The notes under the pieces are model-generated. The model made no database searches. It worked only from the letters and a program-made list of their open reading frames with translations, and was not told where the DNA came from. From Mariniradius saccharolyticus AK6 (lineage in GTDB: Bacteria; Bacteroidota; Bacteroidia; Cytophagales; Cyclobacteriaceae): a DNA stretch of 64,000 nucleotides. The position numbers and the translations under genes were made by a program. Location: assembly GCF_000330725.2 (NCBI RefSeq), contig NZ_AMZY02000012.1:36893-100892 (forward strand), given 5' to 3'. Positions 9,842 to 19,200 of this stretch are shown here, piece after piece (the first letter of the stretch is position 1; every line of letters starts with the position of its first letter).

Positions 9842-9905
9842 CGCTTGAGATTTATTTCATTGTGAATAAAGCAAATCCATTCTATTCCCCACCTCAAATT
9901 CCTTC

Positions 9906-12152
9906 TCAATAATACAACACCCATCCGTCAATCTGCTTTTGATTCAAAAATACACGCTTTACCCTTGCTTCCAAGGTATCGCCCAGCTTCGACTTCTTTA
10001 CTACCAGCACAGACCTCGCAGGAACATGTTCTTCCAACCAATCGGGATGTTCGCGGAGATTGATGAGATTTTCCCTCCAACGGTCATCTTTTTGAAATTG
10101 TGTCTCGCGGTTGAGGTCATCAGACCCATCGTAGAGGGAAATGATGTTCTTATCGGTCGCAAATGACAGCGAAGGCAAACGGCTGTCATAGACCAATACA
10201 TTCTCGGTACTTCCTAAGTCGTTTTGCAGGAACATGGCCAGATTTCTTTGATCGTTGACCAAGCTTGGATTGGCACCCAGAAAATAGGTCGAAGCCGCCG
10301 TAATGCCTCCCATAAATACAACAGCAGACCATAATGCCCGCTCAGAATCAGGGATACGAATAATCCAAAGTGAAACCAAGACAGTAGCCATGCTGATCAA
10401 AATAAAGAAAAACTTGTAATTCAAGACAATCCTTGTATCAAACCAGGGCATAGCCACCAATGCCAAAACAATCAGAAGCTGAAAGACCGATTGGATAAGG
10501 CCCCACGATTTTTGTCGCGCAGGGGACATCTTCTCCCAAACCAAGGCTGCGGCCATTGCAATCCCCGGATAAATCGGGAGAACGTAAAGGGCTAGTTTTG
10601 ATTGACTCAAAGAAAAAAAGAATAAAGGGAAAACGATCCACGCCAAAAGCATCCAATAGGGTGACTTGATTTCAATTTCTTTGAATTTCAGAAAAGCAAC
10701 AATTATCCAGGGAAATGCCGTCACCAGGACCATTGGTAAATAAAACCAAAAAGGCTGACTTCGGCTAAAGGCGTTAGTCGAGAATCGGTCAACCGTATGT
10801 TTCAAAACAAAGTAGTCCAAAAACTGCCTGTTTTCTACATACAGAAATACAAACCATCCCAAGCCAACAAAAAGAAACAAGGCGATTCCAAGCAAATGAA
10901 TCAACGTTTTCCCGAAAGAGATTTTGAGGAAAAAACCTTGGAATGCCAAGACCACGACAGGCGCGATCAAAACAACCGGCCCCTTGGTAAGAAAGCCCAG
11001 TCCCAAAAAAAGATAAAATAGCAAAAGGTGGAAATTCTTGTAATTCTTGAGATACAAAAACCAAAACAGCAGCGCAGCCAACACAAAAGTAACCAAGTAG
11101 ATATCTGTCGTAAGTGCACGTCCGGCTGCAATCACCAAAACAAAGGAAGAATAAAGCAGCGCAGCCCGCCAAGCAACGGTGCTACCCTCAAGCAGGATTT
11201 TTGAAATGCTGAAGACGATCCAGACTTGAATCAAGATGGCTATTTGAAGAAAAAACCGGGCCGACCAAGGCGAAACGCCGAAGAGTTGGTATGCCACCGC
11301 AGTAATCCAGTAGGTCACCGGAGGTTTATGGTAGTGGTAAATCCCCATCAGTGTAGGATGGATATAATCGCCGGAGACTAGCATTTCCTTCGAAATCTGC
11401 GCATATCGCGCCTCGCTGCTTTCGGTCACTCCCCAGTTTCCAAGATTGAAAAACAGGACCAAGGAGAGGAAAAACAGGAGGGCGAAAATCGGAAGATTGG
11501 CATTCCACTTGGCCAGGGAGATCAAGGGTTTACCCTGGGAACGATAGTGGATTTGAAGGTTTCGGAAATACACCAACAGCCCAAAAGCCTGACCGATAAA
11601 CAAAACAGCGTCTTTTCTAAATACGGCATAAACCGAAATCATCAAAGCACCAACGATACTGATGTACCAGAACGAAGTTGGGAACGCTGATTCGCGATTT
11701 TGCTCGGAATGAATCCATTGGATGACAAATCTGGAGGTAAATATGACTTGGCCGAATGTTCCCCAAGTCAACAAAAGGGAATCGATTTCGGGATTGGCGA
11801 GGAAATTTTCCCAATTGAAATCCAGTCCAAAAACCAAAAAAAGCAGAAATACCGAAGGTAATACCCAAGCTGAAAATCGAACAAACTTGGGCAGTAGATC
11901 CCATTTTCCCTGAATGACCAAGTTTCGGATATAAATCAGATAGCCAATCAGCTGGCCTCCCACGATCACAATGTCGTTTCTTACAAAGCCATAAACGATC
12001 AACAGAAACGAAGCAAGGAGGCTTAGCTGCCAAAAAAGCGTGGGTGCGGTCACCTTTTTGATCCGATCCGACTCAAACATCTGGATGATGAACCTCCCGG
12101 CAAAGAGCCCTTGGGCTACCAGTCCGAGCGCGAGGACAAAATAGTTACTCAT
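9906..12152 (-). CDS. Two LAB_N domains fused to an ArnT-like (GT39/GT83) glycosyltransferase
   Basis: A polytopic membrane protein of 748 residues with an unusual layout. Two copies of the small LpxB-N-like LAB_N domain (about 8-85 and 128-203) are followed by an ArnT/PMT-type transferase (about 215-748). The ArnT region is recognisable from EARYAQISKEMLVSGDY (near 247) and the following HKPPVTYWI. The acidic pair D-E of ArnT is S246-E247 here. ArnT-type enzymes move a sugar from undecaprenyl phosphate to lipid A on the periplasmic side. Its start overlaps the GT2 gene by 8 bp, so donor synthesis and transfer are probably coupled. The sugar and acceptor are unknown. Confidence 0.88.
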   Translation of the reverse strand: MSNYFVLALGLVAQGLFAGRFIIQMFESDRIKKVTAPTLFWQLSLLASFLLIVYGFVRNDIVIVGGQLIGYLIYIRNLVIQGKWDLLPKFVRFSAWVLPSVFLLFLVFGLDFNWENFLANPEIDSLLLTWGTFGQVIFTSRFVIQWIHSEQNRESAFPTSFWYISIVGALMISVYAVFRKDAVLFIGQAFGLLVYFRNLQIHYRSQGKPLISLAKWNANLPIFALLFFLSLVLFFNLGNWGVTESSEARYAQISKEMLVSGDYIHPTLMGIYHYHKPPVTYWITAVAYQLFGVSPWSARFFLQIAILIQVWIVFSISKILLEGSTVAWRAALLYSSFVLVIAAGRALTTDIYLVTFVLAALLFWFLYLKNYKNFHLLLFYLFLGLGFLTKGPVVLIAPVVVLAFQGFFLKISFGKTLIHLLGIALFLFVGLGWFVFLYVENRQFLDYFVLKHTVDRFSTNAFSRSQPFWFYLPMVLVTAFPWIIVAFLKFKEIEIKSPYWMLLAWIVFPLFFFSLSQSKLALYVLPIYPGIAMAAALVWEKMSPARQKSWGLIQSVFQLLIVLALVAMPWFDTRIVLNYKFFFILISMATVLVSLWIIRIPDSERALWSAVVFMGGITAASTYFLGANPSLVNDQRNLAMFLQNDLGSTENVLVYDSRLPSLSFATDKNIISLYDGSDDLNRETQFQKDDRWRENLINLREHPDWLEEHVPARSVLVVKKSKLGDTLEARVKRVFLNQKQIDGWVLYY

Positions 12153-12882
12153 GTATCAGCGCCAATTGGGCGACTTTGGATTCCTTGACAGCATAATGGA
12201 TACGCCTCTTTTTGAGCCGCCAAACAAGCAACATATCCAATAGCGGTTGGATCATGCGATTCCAAGCATTGAATTTGGATTTACCTTCCACCCGAGGGAA
12301 ATGCTGTACGGGGATTACTTTCACCGTACCACCATAAATCTGGGTCAAGGCTGGGAAAAACCTGTGGAAACCATTGAAGTAGGGGATTTTGAGGAAAAAC
12401 TCCCTGTCGAATACCTTCAAGGGGCAGCCCGTGTCGGAAATACCATCCTTCAGGAAGAGATTTCTAAACCAATTCGCAAAGGAGGAGGACAACTTCTTTC
12501 CGTACGAATCCTGTCTTTGCCTTCTCTCTCCCGTAACCAAATCATAAAAATACAGGAACGTCTCAAATTTGAGCAGATCCAGAGGGCTCGTCTGCAAGTC
12601 TCCGTCGATGTAGCCAACCCACCTCGATTGAGCATGGTCAACTCCCGCCTTGATAGCAGCACTCAGTCCCCTATTCTGGAAGAAAGAAAGGTAGCCATAA
12701 CAAGGATCTTCCCGACAGACTTCCCTGATGAGGTCCAAGCTGCTGTCGGTAGACCCATCATCGACAAAAAGCGTGTAGATCTGGAGATTTGATTTTTTGC
12801 GGTATTCGTCCACCTGCGCCCATACCCTCAGGATATTGGCTTCTTCGTTGAAAATCGGCACAATCAAGGTCATTGCTTCCAT
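12145..12882 (-). CDS. GT2 polyprenyl-phosphate glycosyltransferase, ArnC/DPM1-like
   Basis: Cytoplasmic-face glycosyltransferase of 245 residues, expected to load a sugar onto undecaprenyl phosphate for the ArnT-like partner. The fold signature is clear: VPIFNEE near the N-terminus, VDDGSTD at 40-46, and the metal-binding DGDLQ with D93 and D95. Unlike ArnC it has no C-terminal membrane helices, so it resembles the short DPM1 form. The start at ATG 12882 is preferred; ATG 12873 is equally possible, and an upstream start at 12927 would cover the promoter region. The operator array lies 48-86 bp upstream. Confidence 0.9.
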   Translation of the reverse strand: MEAMTLIVPIFNEEANILRVWAQVDEYRKKSNLQIYTLFVDDGSTDSSLDLIREVCREDPCYGYLSFFQNRGLSAAIKAGVDHAQSRWVGYIDGDLQTSPLDLLKFETFLYFYDLVTGERRQRQDSYGKKLSSSFANWFRNLFLKDGISDTGCPLKVFDREFFLKIPYFNGFHRFFPALTQIYGGTVKVIPVQHFPRVEGKSKFNAWNRMIQPLLDMLLVWRLKKRRIHYAVKESKVAQLALIHE

Positions 12883-12911
12883 GGCTTCAAAATCAATGGG
12901 ACAATACCCCA

Positions 12912-12919
12912 CAAAGGTT
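12912..12919 (-). promoter_or_regulatory. Candidate -7 element for the arnC/arnT-like operon
   Basis: The minus strand reads AACCTTTG, 7 of 8 matches to TAnnTTTG. It lies 30 bp before the preferred start codon and directly beside the operator array at 12930. Placement makes it the best local promoter candidate, but one consensus base is missing. Confidence 0.35.
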
Positions 12920-12929
12920 GGATACAACG

Positions 12930-12968
12930 CTTAATATTTGCTTAAGAAAACCTTAAATCTAGTTTAGA
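12930..12968. promoter_or_regulatory. Tandem response-regulator operator (PmrA-box-like, 3-4 repeats)
   Basis: On the plus strand the hexamers are CTTAAT (12930), CTTAAG (12941), CTTAAA (12952) and a weaker TTTAGA (12963). All are spaced by exactly 5 bp (11-bp period). The first two match the PmrA-box consensus YTTAAK-N5-YTTAAK exactly. In Salmonella PmrA controls the arn operon. Here the array precedes an arnC/arnT-like pair, and the same design recurs at 7768 before the czc operon. Confidence 0.7.
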
Positions 12969-13421
12969 ACCGTCGACAATATATGTATATCATAAATACC
13001 TAATTGCCTGCCTCCTTGAGCCTTGACCGCCTCTTTGAGCTGATTTTTTTTCACGAATGCCTCAGTCTAAAAAAAGCCTCCAAAATTCCTCTGGCAATAT
13101 TCAACCACAACAAGGTTAGGATTAGTTTTATTTTTACATCAAAACGAAAACTATGATTTCTGCAGTTTGGAAACCTAAGCATGTTTGTTGGCATCCAAAG
13201 TGGCATCATACTGCGAATCAACGAATTACTTACCAGTCATTTCCTTTTTCAATACATCTAGTCATTCTTGCCCGACAAACCAGATTTCGATGCCTCTTCG
13301 AAATTGACATAAATCAATAATATCAGCATACGAAAACAAATATTTTTTACTTTTTTCAACAAAAAACAAAATTTTTTATTTGATTTTTTTAACTTTCTGT
13401 TAGAAAAAAACACTACATACC
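12969..13421. other. Divergent intergenic region upstream of the AcrA-like gene
   Basis: About 450 bp with no supported gene. The last 110 bp are very AT-rich and probably hold the efflux-operon promoter. TTTATTTG at 13375-13382 is a 7-of-8 match to the -7 consensus, about 40 bp before the start at 13422. No terminator or structured RNA was recognised. Confidence 0.4.
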
Positions 13422-14576
13422 ATGAAGTTAAGTTATAGGTTTCAAAGGTACAAAGCCCTTTCCTTGGCCATTGTTTTGGCTGGATGTTTCTGGTCGGCGT
13501 GTGCCAAAAAGGAGGTTGTGGAGCTTCCACCGGTTCAAGTCAATGCCGTCAAGGCCATCCAACAGGATGTTCCCATTTTTGAAGAATTCGTCGCCCAGGT
13601 TTACGGTGAGTCCGACGTGGACATTCGATCAAGGGTTGATGGCTGGGTCACATCACTTAATTTTCGCGAAGGCACTTTTGTGAAAAAGGGCACTTTGCTT
13701 TATACGATCGATGATATCCAATATCAGACGAGTGTGGATCGGGAGAAAAGCCAAGTTGCCAGCGCACAGACCGAACTGGTGAGGGCACAAAACGAACTTT
13801 CACGTGTACGACCCTTGGCTGAGATGAATGCGCTCAGCAAGCAGGATCTGGACAATGCTGTTGCAAGCTATGAGGCCGCTGCCTCCCGTGTACGCGCGGC
13901 AGAGGCTTCTCTCGCAAATTCTAAAATCGAACTGGGCTACACCCGCGTGTATGCGCCATTTGACGGAATCATCGGGATCTCGAATTTTCGGGTAGGAGAC
14001 TATGTGACCAGAATGGGAACCACATCGGTATTGGCAACGATTTCTAGCGTAGGGGCCGTGAGGGTGAGGTTTCAAATCAGTGAGAAGGAATACCTGCGGC
14101 TGAGTAGACTGACTAAGGAAGAAATAGAGCAAACCCGAAAAAATGTCCACTTGGTTTTGGCGGACGGTACCGAATACGAAGGTGTTGGTGAAATAAACTT
14201 GGCCGACCGGGAAATCGATCCCAAAACGGGCACACTGACAGTAGAAGCCAGATTTCCCAATCCGACGGGTGTTTTGCGGCCGGGTCTATTTGTGAAGGCC
14301 AGAATCTTGGTGACTACGATTCCCAATGCGGTGCTAGTGCCGCAGCGGGCGGTTATCCAACAACAACATTTGTCCCAGGTGTTTACGATAAATGCCTCTG
14401 GTGGAATACAGGCTGTTCCGGTCACCACAGGGCCAAAATCCGGTGATGGTTGGGTGATCAATTCCGGTGTGAAGGCAGGAGACTTAGTTGCGATATTGGG
14501 AACTGCGAGTTTGACACCCGACACAAAGATCACGGTCAATGAGCAGGCTTGGCCGGAAAAAGCCCCAGCAAAATAA
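13422..14576 (+). CDS. AcrA/MexA-like RND efflux periplasmic adaptor lipoprotein
   Basis: Membrane fusion protein of a multidrug efflux pump, 384 residues. The signal peptide ends in a lipobox (SACAKKE, cysteine about residue 27). It then shows the first lipoyl half (DIRSRVDGWVTSLNFREG), a coiled-coil hairpin (about 105-165) and the second lipoyl half (ARVYAPFDGIIG-type, YTRVYAPFDGIIGIS). The beta-barrel and membrane-proximal domains follow. It is the first gene of a three-gene plus-strand operon with the pump 30 bp downstream. No local TetR/MarR regulator is present, so regulation may come from elsewhere or from the adjacent two-component system. Confidence 0.95.
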   Translation: MKLSYRFQRYKALSLAIVLAGCFWSACAKKEVVELPPVQVNAVKAIQQDVPIFEEFVAQVYGESDVDIRSRVDGWVTSLNFREGTFVKKGTLLYTIDDIQYQTSVDREKSQVASAQTELVRAQNELSRVRPLAEMNALSKQDLDNAVASYEAAASRVRAAEASLANSKIELGYTRVYAPFDGIIGISNFRVGDYVTRMGTTSVLATISSVGAVRVRFQISEKEYLRLSRLTKEEIEQTRKNVHLVLADGTEYEGVGEINLADREIDPKTGTLTVEARFPNPTGVLRPGLFVKARILVTTIPNAVLVPQRAVIQQQHLSQVFTINASGGIQAVPVTTGPKSGDGWVINSGVKAGDLVAILGTASLTPDTKITVNEQAWPEKAPAK

Positions 14577-14606
14577 GTTTTTCTGACAGCCTAAGACAAA
14601 GACATT

Positions 14607-17600
14607 ATGAGCGAGTTTTTCATACGCAGACCGATAGTAGCGATGGTAATCTCCATCCTATTGGTTATCATGGGATTGATCACGCTACGTGGCATTCCCA
14701 TTTCAAAATACCCTGAAATCACCCCACCGATGATTCAGGTCACCACCAACTTCACCGGAGCCAATGCAGTCAACGTGGAACAGGCCGTAGCGACGCCTAT
14801 CGAGCAACAGGTGAATGGGGTGGAAGAAATGCTTTACATGAAATCGATCAACGCCGCCGACGGTTCGTTGACATTGCAGGTATCATTTGAGGTAGGGACA
14901 GACTTGGACAATGCCAACATGCTGACCCAAAATAGGGTTTCCCAAGCCAATGCCAAACTACCAGTCGAAGTGAAGAACTTCGGGGTGACGACCAAAAAGT
15001 CCCTGGTTTTCCCCCTGATGCTGGTGACCCTGACCTCACCCAGCAACACCTACGATTCCAAATTCCTCAATAACTACGCAAACATCAATATCGTCGACCA
15101 ATTGAAACGGATCAAAGGTGTCGGCGATGTGTTGTTGTTTGGTGGTTCGGATTACTCTATGCGGATTTGGTTGGATCCCGACCTTTTGACCCGTATGGAC
15201 ATGACTGTCAACGATGTGGTCGCCGCCGTTCGTAAGCAAAATGCCATTACCCCTGGTGGAAAATTCGGGGCACCTCCCGCTCCTGAGGGTGTTGAATACA
15301 CCTATACGGTCACGATGCAGGAGCGCCTGGTTACCGAGGAGGAATTTGGCAATATCATCGTGAAGTCTGACGACCGCGGAGCCATCATCAGGCTGAAGGA
15401 TGTTGCGAGAATCGAGTTGGGTTTGGATAACTACAATGCTGTCAGCCGCTTGAACGGTGCACCGGCATCCACCATCGTCGTGTACCAAATGCCTGGATCC
15501 AATGCCTTGGAAGTCGCAGACTTGATCCAAGCCTCGATGGAGGATTTGAAAAAGTTCTTTCCACAGGATGTCAATTATGAGGTGTCTCTCAACACGACCC
15601 GGGCGATTTCGGTAGGTATTGAGGAAATTGTCCATACGCTTTTCGAAGCTGTGATCCTTGTAATCTTGGTCGTGTTCCTATTCCTGCAAGATTGGCGCGC
15701 CACCTTGATTCCACTCTTGACAGTACCGGTATCCTTGATCGGTACGTTCATCATCTTTCCGCTTCTTGGATTTTCGGTCAATGTACTTTCCCTTCTGGGC
15801 TTGGTTTTGGCGATCGGGCTCGTAGTGGATGATGCCATCGTGGTTGTGGAGGCTGTTATGCACCATATCGAACATGGACTTTCGCCAAAAGATGCAACGA
15901 AAAAGGCCATGAAGGAAGTGGGCGGGCCTGTCGTCGCAATTGCTTTGATATTGGCAGCTGTATTCGTACCGGTTGCATTTGCAGGAGGAATTACCGGAAG
16001 GCTCTATCAGCAGTTCGCCATCACCATCGCTATCTCTGTCTTGTTTTCAGCTTTCAATGCCTTGACATTGAGTCCAGCCCTGGCAGCTTTGATGCTCAAG
16101 CCCAAAAAAGAATCAAAGGGATTGCTACAACGGTTTTTCAATGCTTTCAACAAGGCATTTGACAAGTTTACATTAGGCTATACAGGCGTTGCAGGAATAG
16201 TAGCCAGAAAATCCATCCGGTCCGCTATGATTATCGGAGTCGTCCTGTTTGCTACGGTGTTCTTGGGACGAGGGATCCCATCCGGATTTGTTCCCGAAGA
16301 AGATGAGGGTTACTATTTGATCAACATCCAACTTCCCGATGCTTCTTCGCTGGAGCGATCCGACCAAGTAGCCAAAAAGGTAGAAACCGTCCTGTCCGAA
16401 TTTGAGGATATCGAGTATTCTACCATGGTATTGGGATTTAGCTTGTTGACGGGGTCCTACTCTACCAATAATGCGTTCGTGTTTGTCTCCTTGAAACCAT
16501 GGGAGGAAAGAAAGATGACCGCGAAGGAACTCATCCAAGCCACCAATATCGCCTTCAGAAGCAATATCACCGAAGCGACGGCAATTGCCTTTGGACCTCC
16601 ACCTATAGAAGGTCTGGGAACCTCTGCCGGTTTCACGCTCCAACTTCAGGATCGATCCGGTGGCACGCCCGAATTCCTGGCGGAGCAAACCCAGCATTTT
16701 ATAAGTGAGGCGAGAAAACGCCCTGAAATTGGAAACATTTTCTCCCTCTACCGCGCCAATGTGCCGCAAAAGAAAATCACGATCGACTACGACAAAGTCG
16801 AAAAGCTCGGAATTGACCTCGCCGAGGTAACGAGCACGATTTCTACCTATCTAGGAAGTGCCTATGTCAACGACTTTAACCGATTCGGCAGGCAATACAA
16901 GGTCTTTGTCCAGGCTGAGGGAGAAGACAGGCTTGATCCCTTGGATATTTCAAGGTATTACGTGAGAAGTAGAAAAGGCGAGATTATTCCGCTTTCGACA
17001 TTGACATCTGTGGAAGACATCAGTGGCCCATCCTATACCAATCGATTCAACATGTACCGCGCCGCTGAAATCTCGGGCGCACCGAAAGAAGGGTACAGCT
17101 CCGGAGACGCTTTACGTGCCTTGGAGGAAGTCGCAGCCACAATGCCAAAGGAAATCGGCTATTCGTGGAGTAACATGTCTTATCAGGAAAAGGCAGCGGA
17201 AGGAACAGGTAGTACAATGTTTTTGATGGCCTTGGTATTTGTGTTCCTGATTTTGGCAGCACAATATGAAAGCTGGAAGTTACCATTCTCTGTCTTGTTG
17301 GGTGTGCCTGCGGCGGTATTTGGGGCATTTTTGGGATTGTGGCTGGGTGGTCTATGGAGCACCAGTTATGTCAACAATGTTTTTGCCCAAATCGGCCTCG
17401 TGATGTTGATTGGCTTGACGGCAAAAAATGCCATCCTGATCGTGGAATTTGCAAAAATGCTGTATGAGGAAGGCAAGGGCCTTTTCGAATCGGCTCTGGA
17501 AGCAGCAAAGCTCCGCCTCCGTCCTATCTTGATGACCTCTTTTGCCTTTATGCTCGGCGTGGTTCCACTTCTGACGGCTTCAGGAGCTGGTGCCGAAGCG

Positions 17601-17756
17601 CGGAAAGTCATGGGCATGGCCGTATTCAGCGGAACACTCATTGCAACGATTATCGGGGTAATTGTCGTGCCTGGGCTTTTTGTACTGATAGAGAGTATCG
17701 GCGGAAAGAGAAAGAAACCTGAAGCTCCTGTTTCACCTTCTGAACCCACACACTGA
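14607..17756 (+). CDS. AcrB/MexB-like (HAE1) multidrug RND efflux pump
   Basis: Inner-membrane drug/proton antiporter, 1049 residues, the normal HAE1 length. It begins with MSEFFIRRPIVAMVISI, a typical N-terminal helix. The TM4 proton-relay motif LAIGLVVDDAIVVVEA keeps both aspartates (around residue 405), and the C-terminal half carries GLTAKNAILIVEFA, typical of the family. Two large periplasmic loops are present. It ends 1 bp before the OMF gene start, so the two are tightly coupled. The substrate range cannot be read from the sequence. Confidence 0.96.
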   Translation: MSEFFIRRPIVAMVISILLVIMGLITLRGIPISKYPEITPPMIQVTTNFTGANAVNVEQAVATPIEQQVNGVEEMLYMKSINAADGSLTLQVSFEVGTDLDNANMLTQNRVSQANAKLPVEVKNFGVTTKKSLVFPLMLVTLTSPSNTYDSKFLNNYANINIVDQLKRIKGVGDVLLFGGSDYSMRIWLDPDLLTRMDMTVNDVVAAVRKQNAITPGGKFGAPPAPEGVEYTYTVTMQERLVTEEEFGNIIVKSDDRGAIIRLKDVARIELGLDNYNAVSRLNGAPASTIVVYQMPGSNALEVADLIQASMEDLKKFFPQDVNYEVSLNTTRAISVGIEEIVHTLFEAVILVILVVFLFLQDWRATLIPLLTVPVSLIGTFIIFPLLGFSVNVLSLLGLVLAIGLVVDDAIVVVEAVMHHIEHGLSPKDATKKAMKEVGGPVVAIALILAAVFVPVAFAGGITGRLYQQFAITIAISVLFSAFNALTLSPALAALMLKPKKESKGLLQRFFNAFNKAFDKFTLGYTGVAGIVARKSIRSAMIIGVVLFATVFLGRGIPSGFVPEEDEGYYLINIQLPDASSLERSDQVAKKVETVLSEFEDIEYSTMVLGFSLLTGSYSTNNAFVFVSLKPWEERKMTAKELIQATNIAFRSNITEATAIAFGPPPIEGLGTSAGFTLQLQDRSGGTPEFLAEQTQHFISEARKRPEIGNIFSLYRANVPQKKITIDYDKVEKLGIDLAEVTSTISTYLGSAYVNDFNRFGRQYKVFVQAEGEDRLDPLDISRYYVRSRKGEIIPLSTLTSVEDISGPSYTNRFNMYRAAEISGAPKEGYSSGDALRALEEVAATMPKEIGYSWSNMSYQEKAAEGTGSTMFLMALVFVFLILAAQYESWKLPFSVLLGVPAAVFGAFLGLWLGGLWSTSYVNNVFAQIGLVMLIGLTAKNAILIVEFAKMLYEEGKGLFESALEAAKLRLRPILMTSFAFMLGVVPLLTASGAGAEARKVMGMAVFSGTLIATIIGVIVVPGLFVLIESIGGKRKKPEAPVSPSEPTH

Positions 17757-17757
17757 C

Positions 17758-19134
17758 ATGAAAAACTTAGCACTGATTATTCTTTTGGGTTTGGTATTAG
17801 TGGGATGTAAAGTTGGTCCTAAATACGAAAAGCCAGAAATGCAGCAGCCGCCCAAATATACACAGGCTGCGACGTCTACGGATTCCATCACCAATCTAGC
17901 GTGGTGGGAGGTATACCAAGACGAGACTTTGAAGGGTTTGATCCAAACGGCATTGGACTCCAACCTCAACCTATTGCAGGCTGCGGCCAGGGTCGAGGAG
18001 GCAAAAGCCACGCTGGGATTCAACAAGGCAAATCTCTACCCGATGCTCAATTACAATGCGCTCGGCAGGGCAGCAAATTTCAGGGATTTTGCACAGGATG
18101 CGGGCGTGGCTTTTTCCCCAAATATGCTTGCTGTGTTGGGAAATGTTTCTTGGGAAATTGACTTCTGGGGCAAGCTTCGTCGGGCAAACCGTGCCGCTTT
18201 TGCCGAAATGATGGCAGCTGAAGAAGCCCGGAAAACGGTCTACATATCGCTAGTGGCCCAAGTTGCCGAGTTATACTTCAATCTCAGAGGATTGGATGAA
18301 CGATTGGCAATCACAAAAAGAACCCACGAAATCCGGTTGGAATACCTGGATATCATTTCAAAAAGGTTTGAAAAAGGAAATGTCTCCGAATTGGACAAAC
18401 TGCAGGCCCAACAAATCGCGGCTGCCGCAGAATCGCAGATTTATGCGCTCGAGCGGCAAATCATCTACGTGGAAAACGCCCTCAACGTGCTACTTGCGAG
18501 ACCCTATCGGCCCATCGAAAGAGGAAAGGAAAACCAGGATCAAACCCTGCCTTTGGACATCCCGGTCGGATTACCATCTGAGCTTTTGGTCCGAAGACCA
18601 GACATTCAGGCAGCAGAACAGCGTTTGATGGCCCAAACCGAACGGATTGGAATTGCAGTGGCGATGCGTTTTCCCTCTATTAGCCTAACAGGGATGATGG
18701 GAGTCGCGAGCCCTAGTTTGAGCAATCTGTTTACACCTGAGGCTGTTCTTGGAACAGTCACCGGGCAATTGACGGGACCGATTTTCAATTTTGGAAAAAA
18801 CAAACGCCGTGTCGATGTGGAACGTGCCCGTGCGGTACAAAGTGCCTATGAATATGAGAAAACCGTGCTGACGGCATTTGCAGAGGTGGAAAATTCCCTT
18901 GCGGAAATCAGGACCTACCGCAATGAGTTCAATGCCCGTCGCGTGCAGAAAGCAGCCACGGAAAAGTCACTTTTCCTGTCCAAGGCGCTGTACGATAATG
19001 GCTATACTTCCTTTCTTCAGGTATTGGATGCCGAAAGGGAATCATTCAACGCCGAGTTTGAAAAGTCCGTCGCCTTGGAAAACCAACTTGTCGCCACGGT
19101 CAGGTTGTACAAGGCTTTGGGAGGCGGTTGGTAA
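17758..19134 (+). CDS. OprM/NodT-family outer-membrane efflux lipoprotein
   Basis: Outer-membrane channel completing the drug efflux pump, 458 residues. The lipoprotein signal ends LVLVGCKVGPKYEKPE, the standard NodT-family start with the acylated cysteine followed by VGPxY. Two OEP repeats are present, the second containing LPSELLVRRPDIQAAEQRL, a family hallmark. A strong hairpin terminator follows 20 bp after the stop. Confidence 0.95.
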   Translation: MKNLALIILLGLVLVGCKVGPKYEKPEMQQPPKYTQAATSTDSITNLAWWEVYQDETLKGLIQTALDSNLNLLQAAARVEEAKATLGFNKANLYPMLNYNALGRAANFRDFAQDAGVAFSPNMLAVLGNVSWEIDFWGKLRRANRAAFAEMMAAEEARKTVYISLVAQVAELYFNLRGLDERLAITKRTHEIRLEYLDIISKRFEKGNVSELDKLQAQQIAAAAESQIYALERQIIYVENALNVLLARPYRPIERGKENQDQTLPLDIPVGLPSELLVRRPDIQAAEQRLMAQTERIGIAVAMRFPSISLTGMMGVASPSLSNLFTPEAVLGTVTGQLTGPIFNFGKNKRRVDVERARAVQSAYEYEKTVLTAFAEVENSLAEIRTYRNEFNARRVQKAATEKSLFLSKALYDNGYTSFLQVLDAERESFNAEFEKSVALENQLVATVRLYKALGGGW

Positions 19135-19155
19135 TTGGAATATTGTAAACGAAAA

Positions 19156-19185
19156 AAGGGCCCTTAAAACAGGGCCCTTATTTTT
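19156..19185. terminator. Bidirectional intrinsic terminator
   Basis: A perfect 8-bp stem (AAGGGCCC / GGGCCCTT) with an 8-nt loop is flanked by A-tracts and T-tracts on the two sides. It separates the plus-strand efflux operon from the convergent arfB-like gene and can serve both. Confidence 0.85.
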
Positions 19186-19200
19186 ATGACGAATAGAAGC

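Noticed and set aside
13258..13530. 90-codon minus-strand frame over the AcrA start
   Set aside because: Covers the AT-rich promoter and the start of the AcrA-like gene; low-complexity Lys/Phe product.
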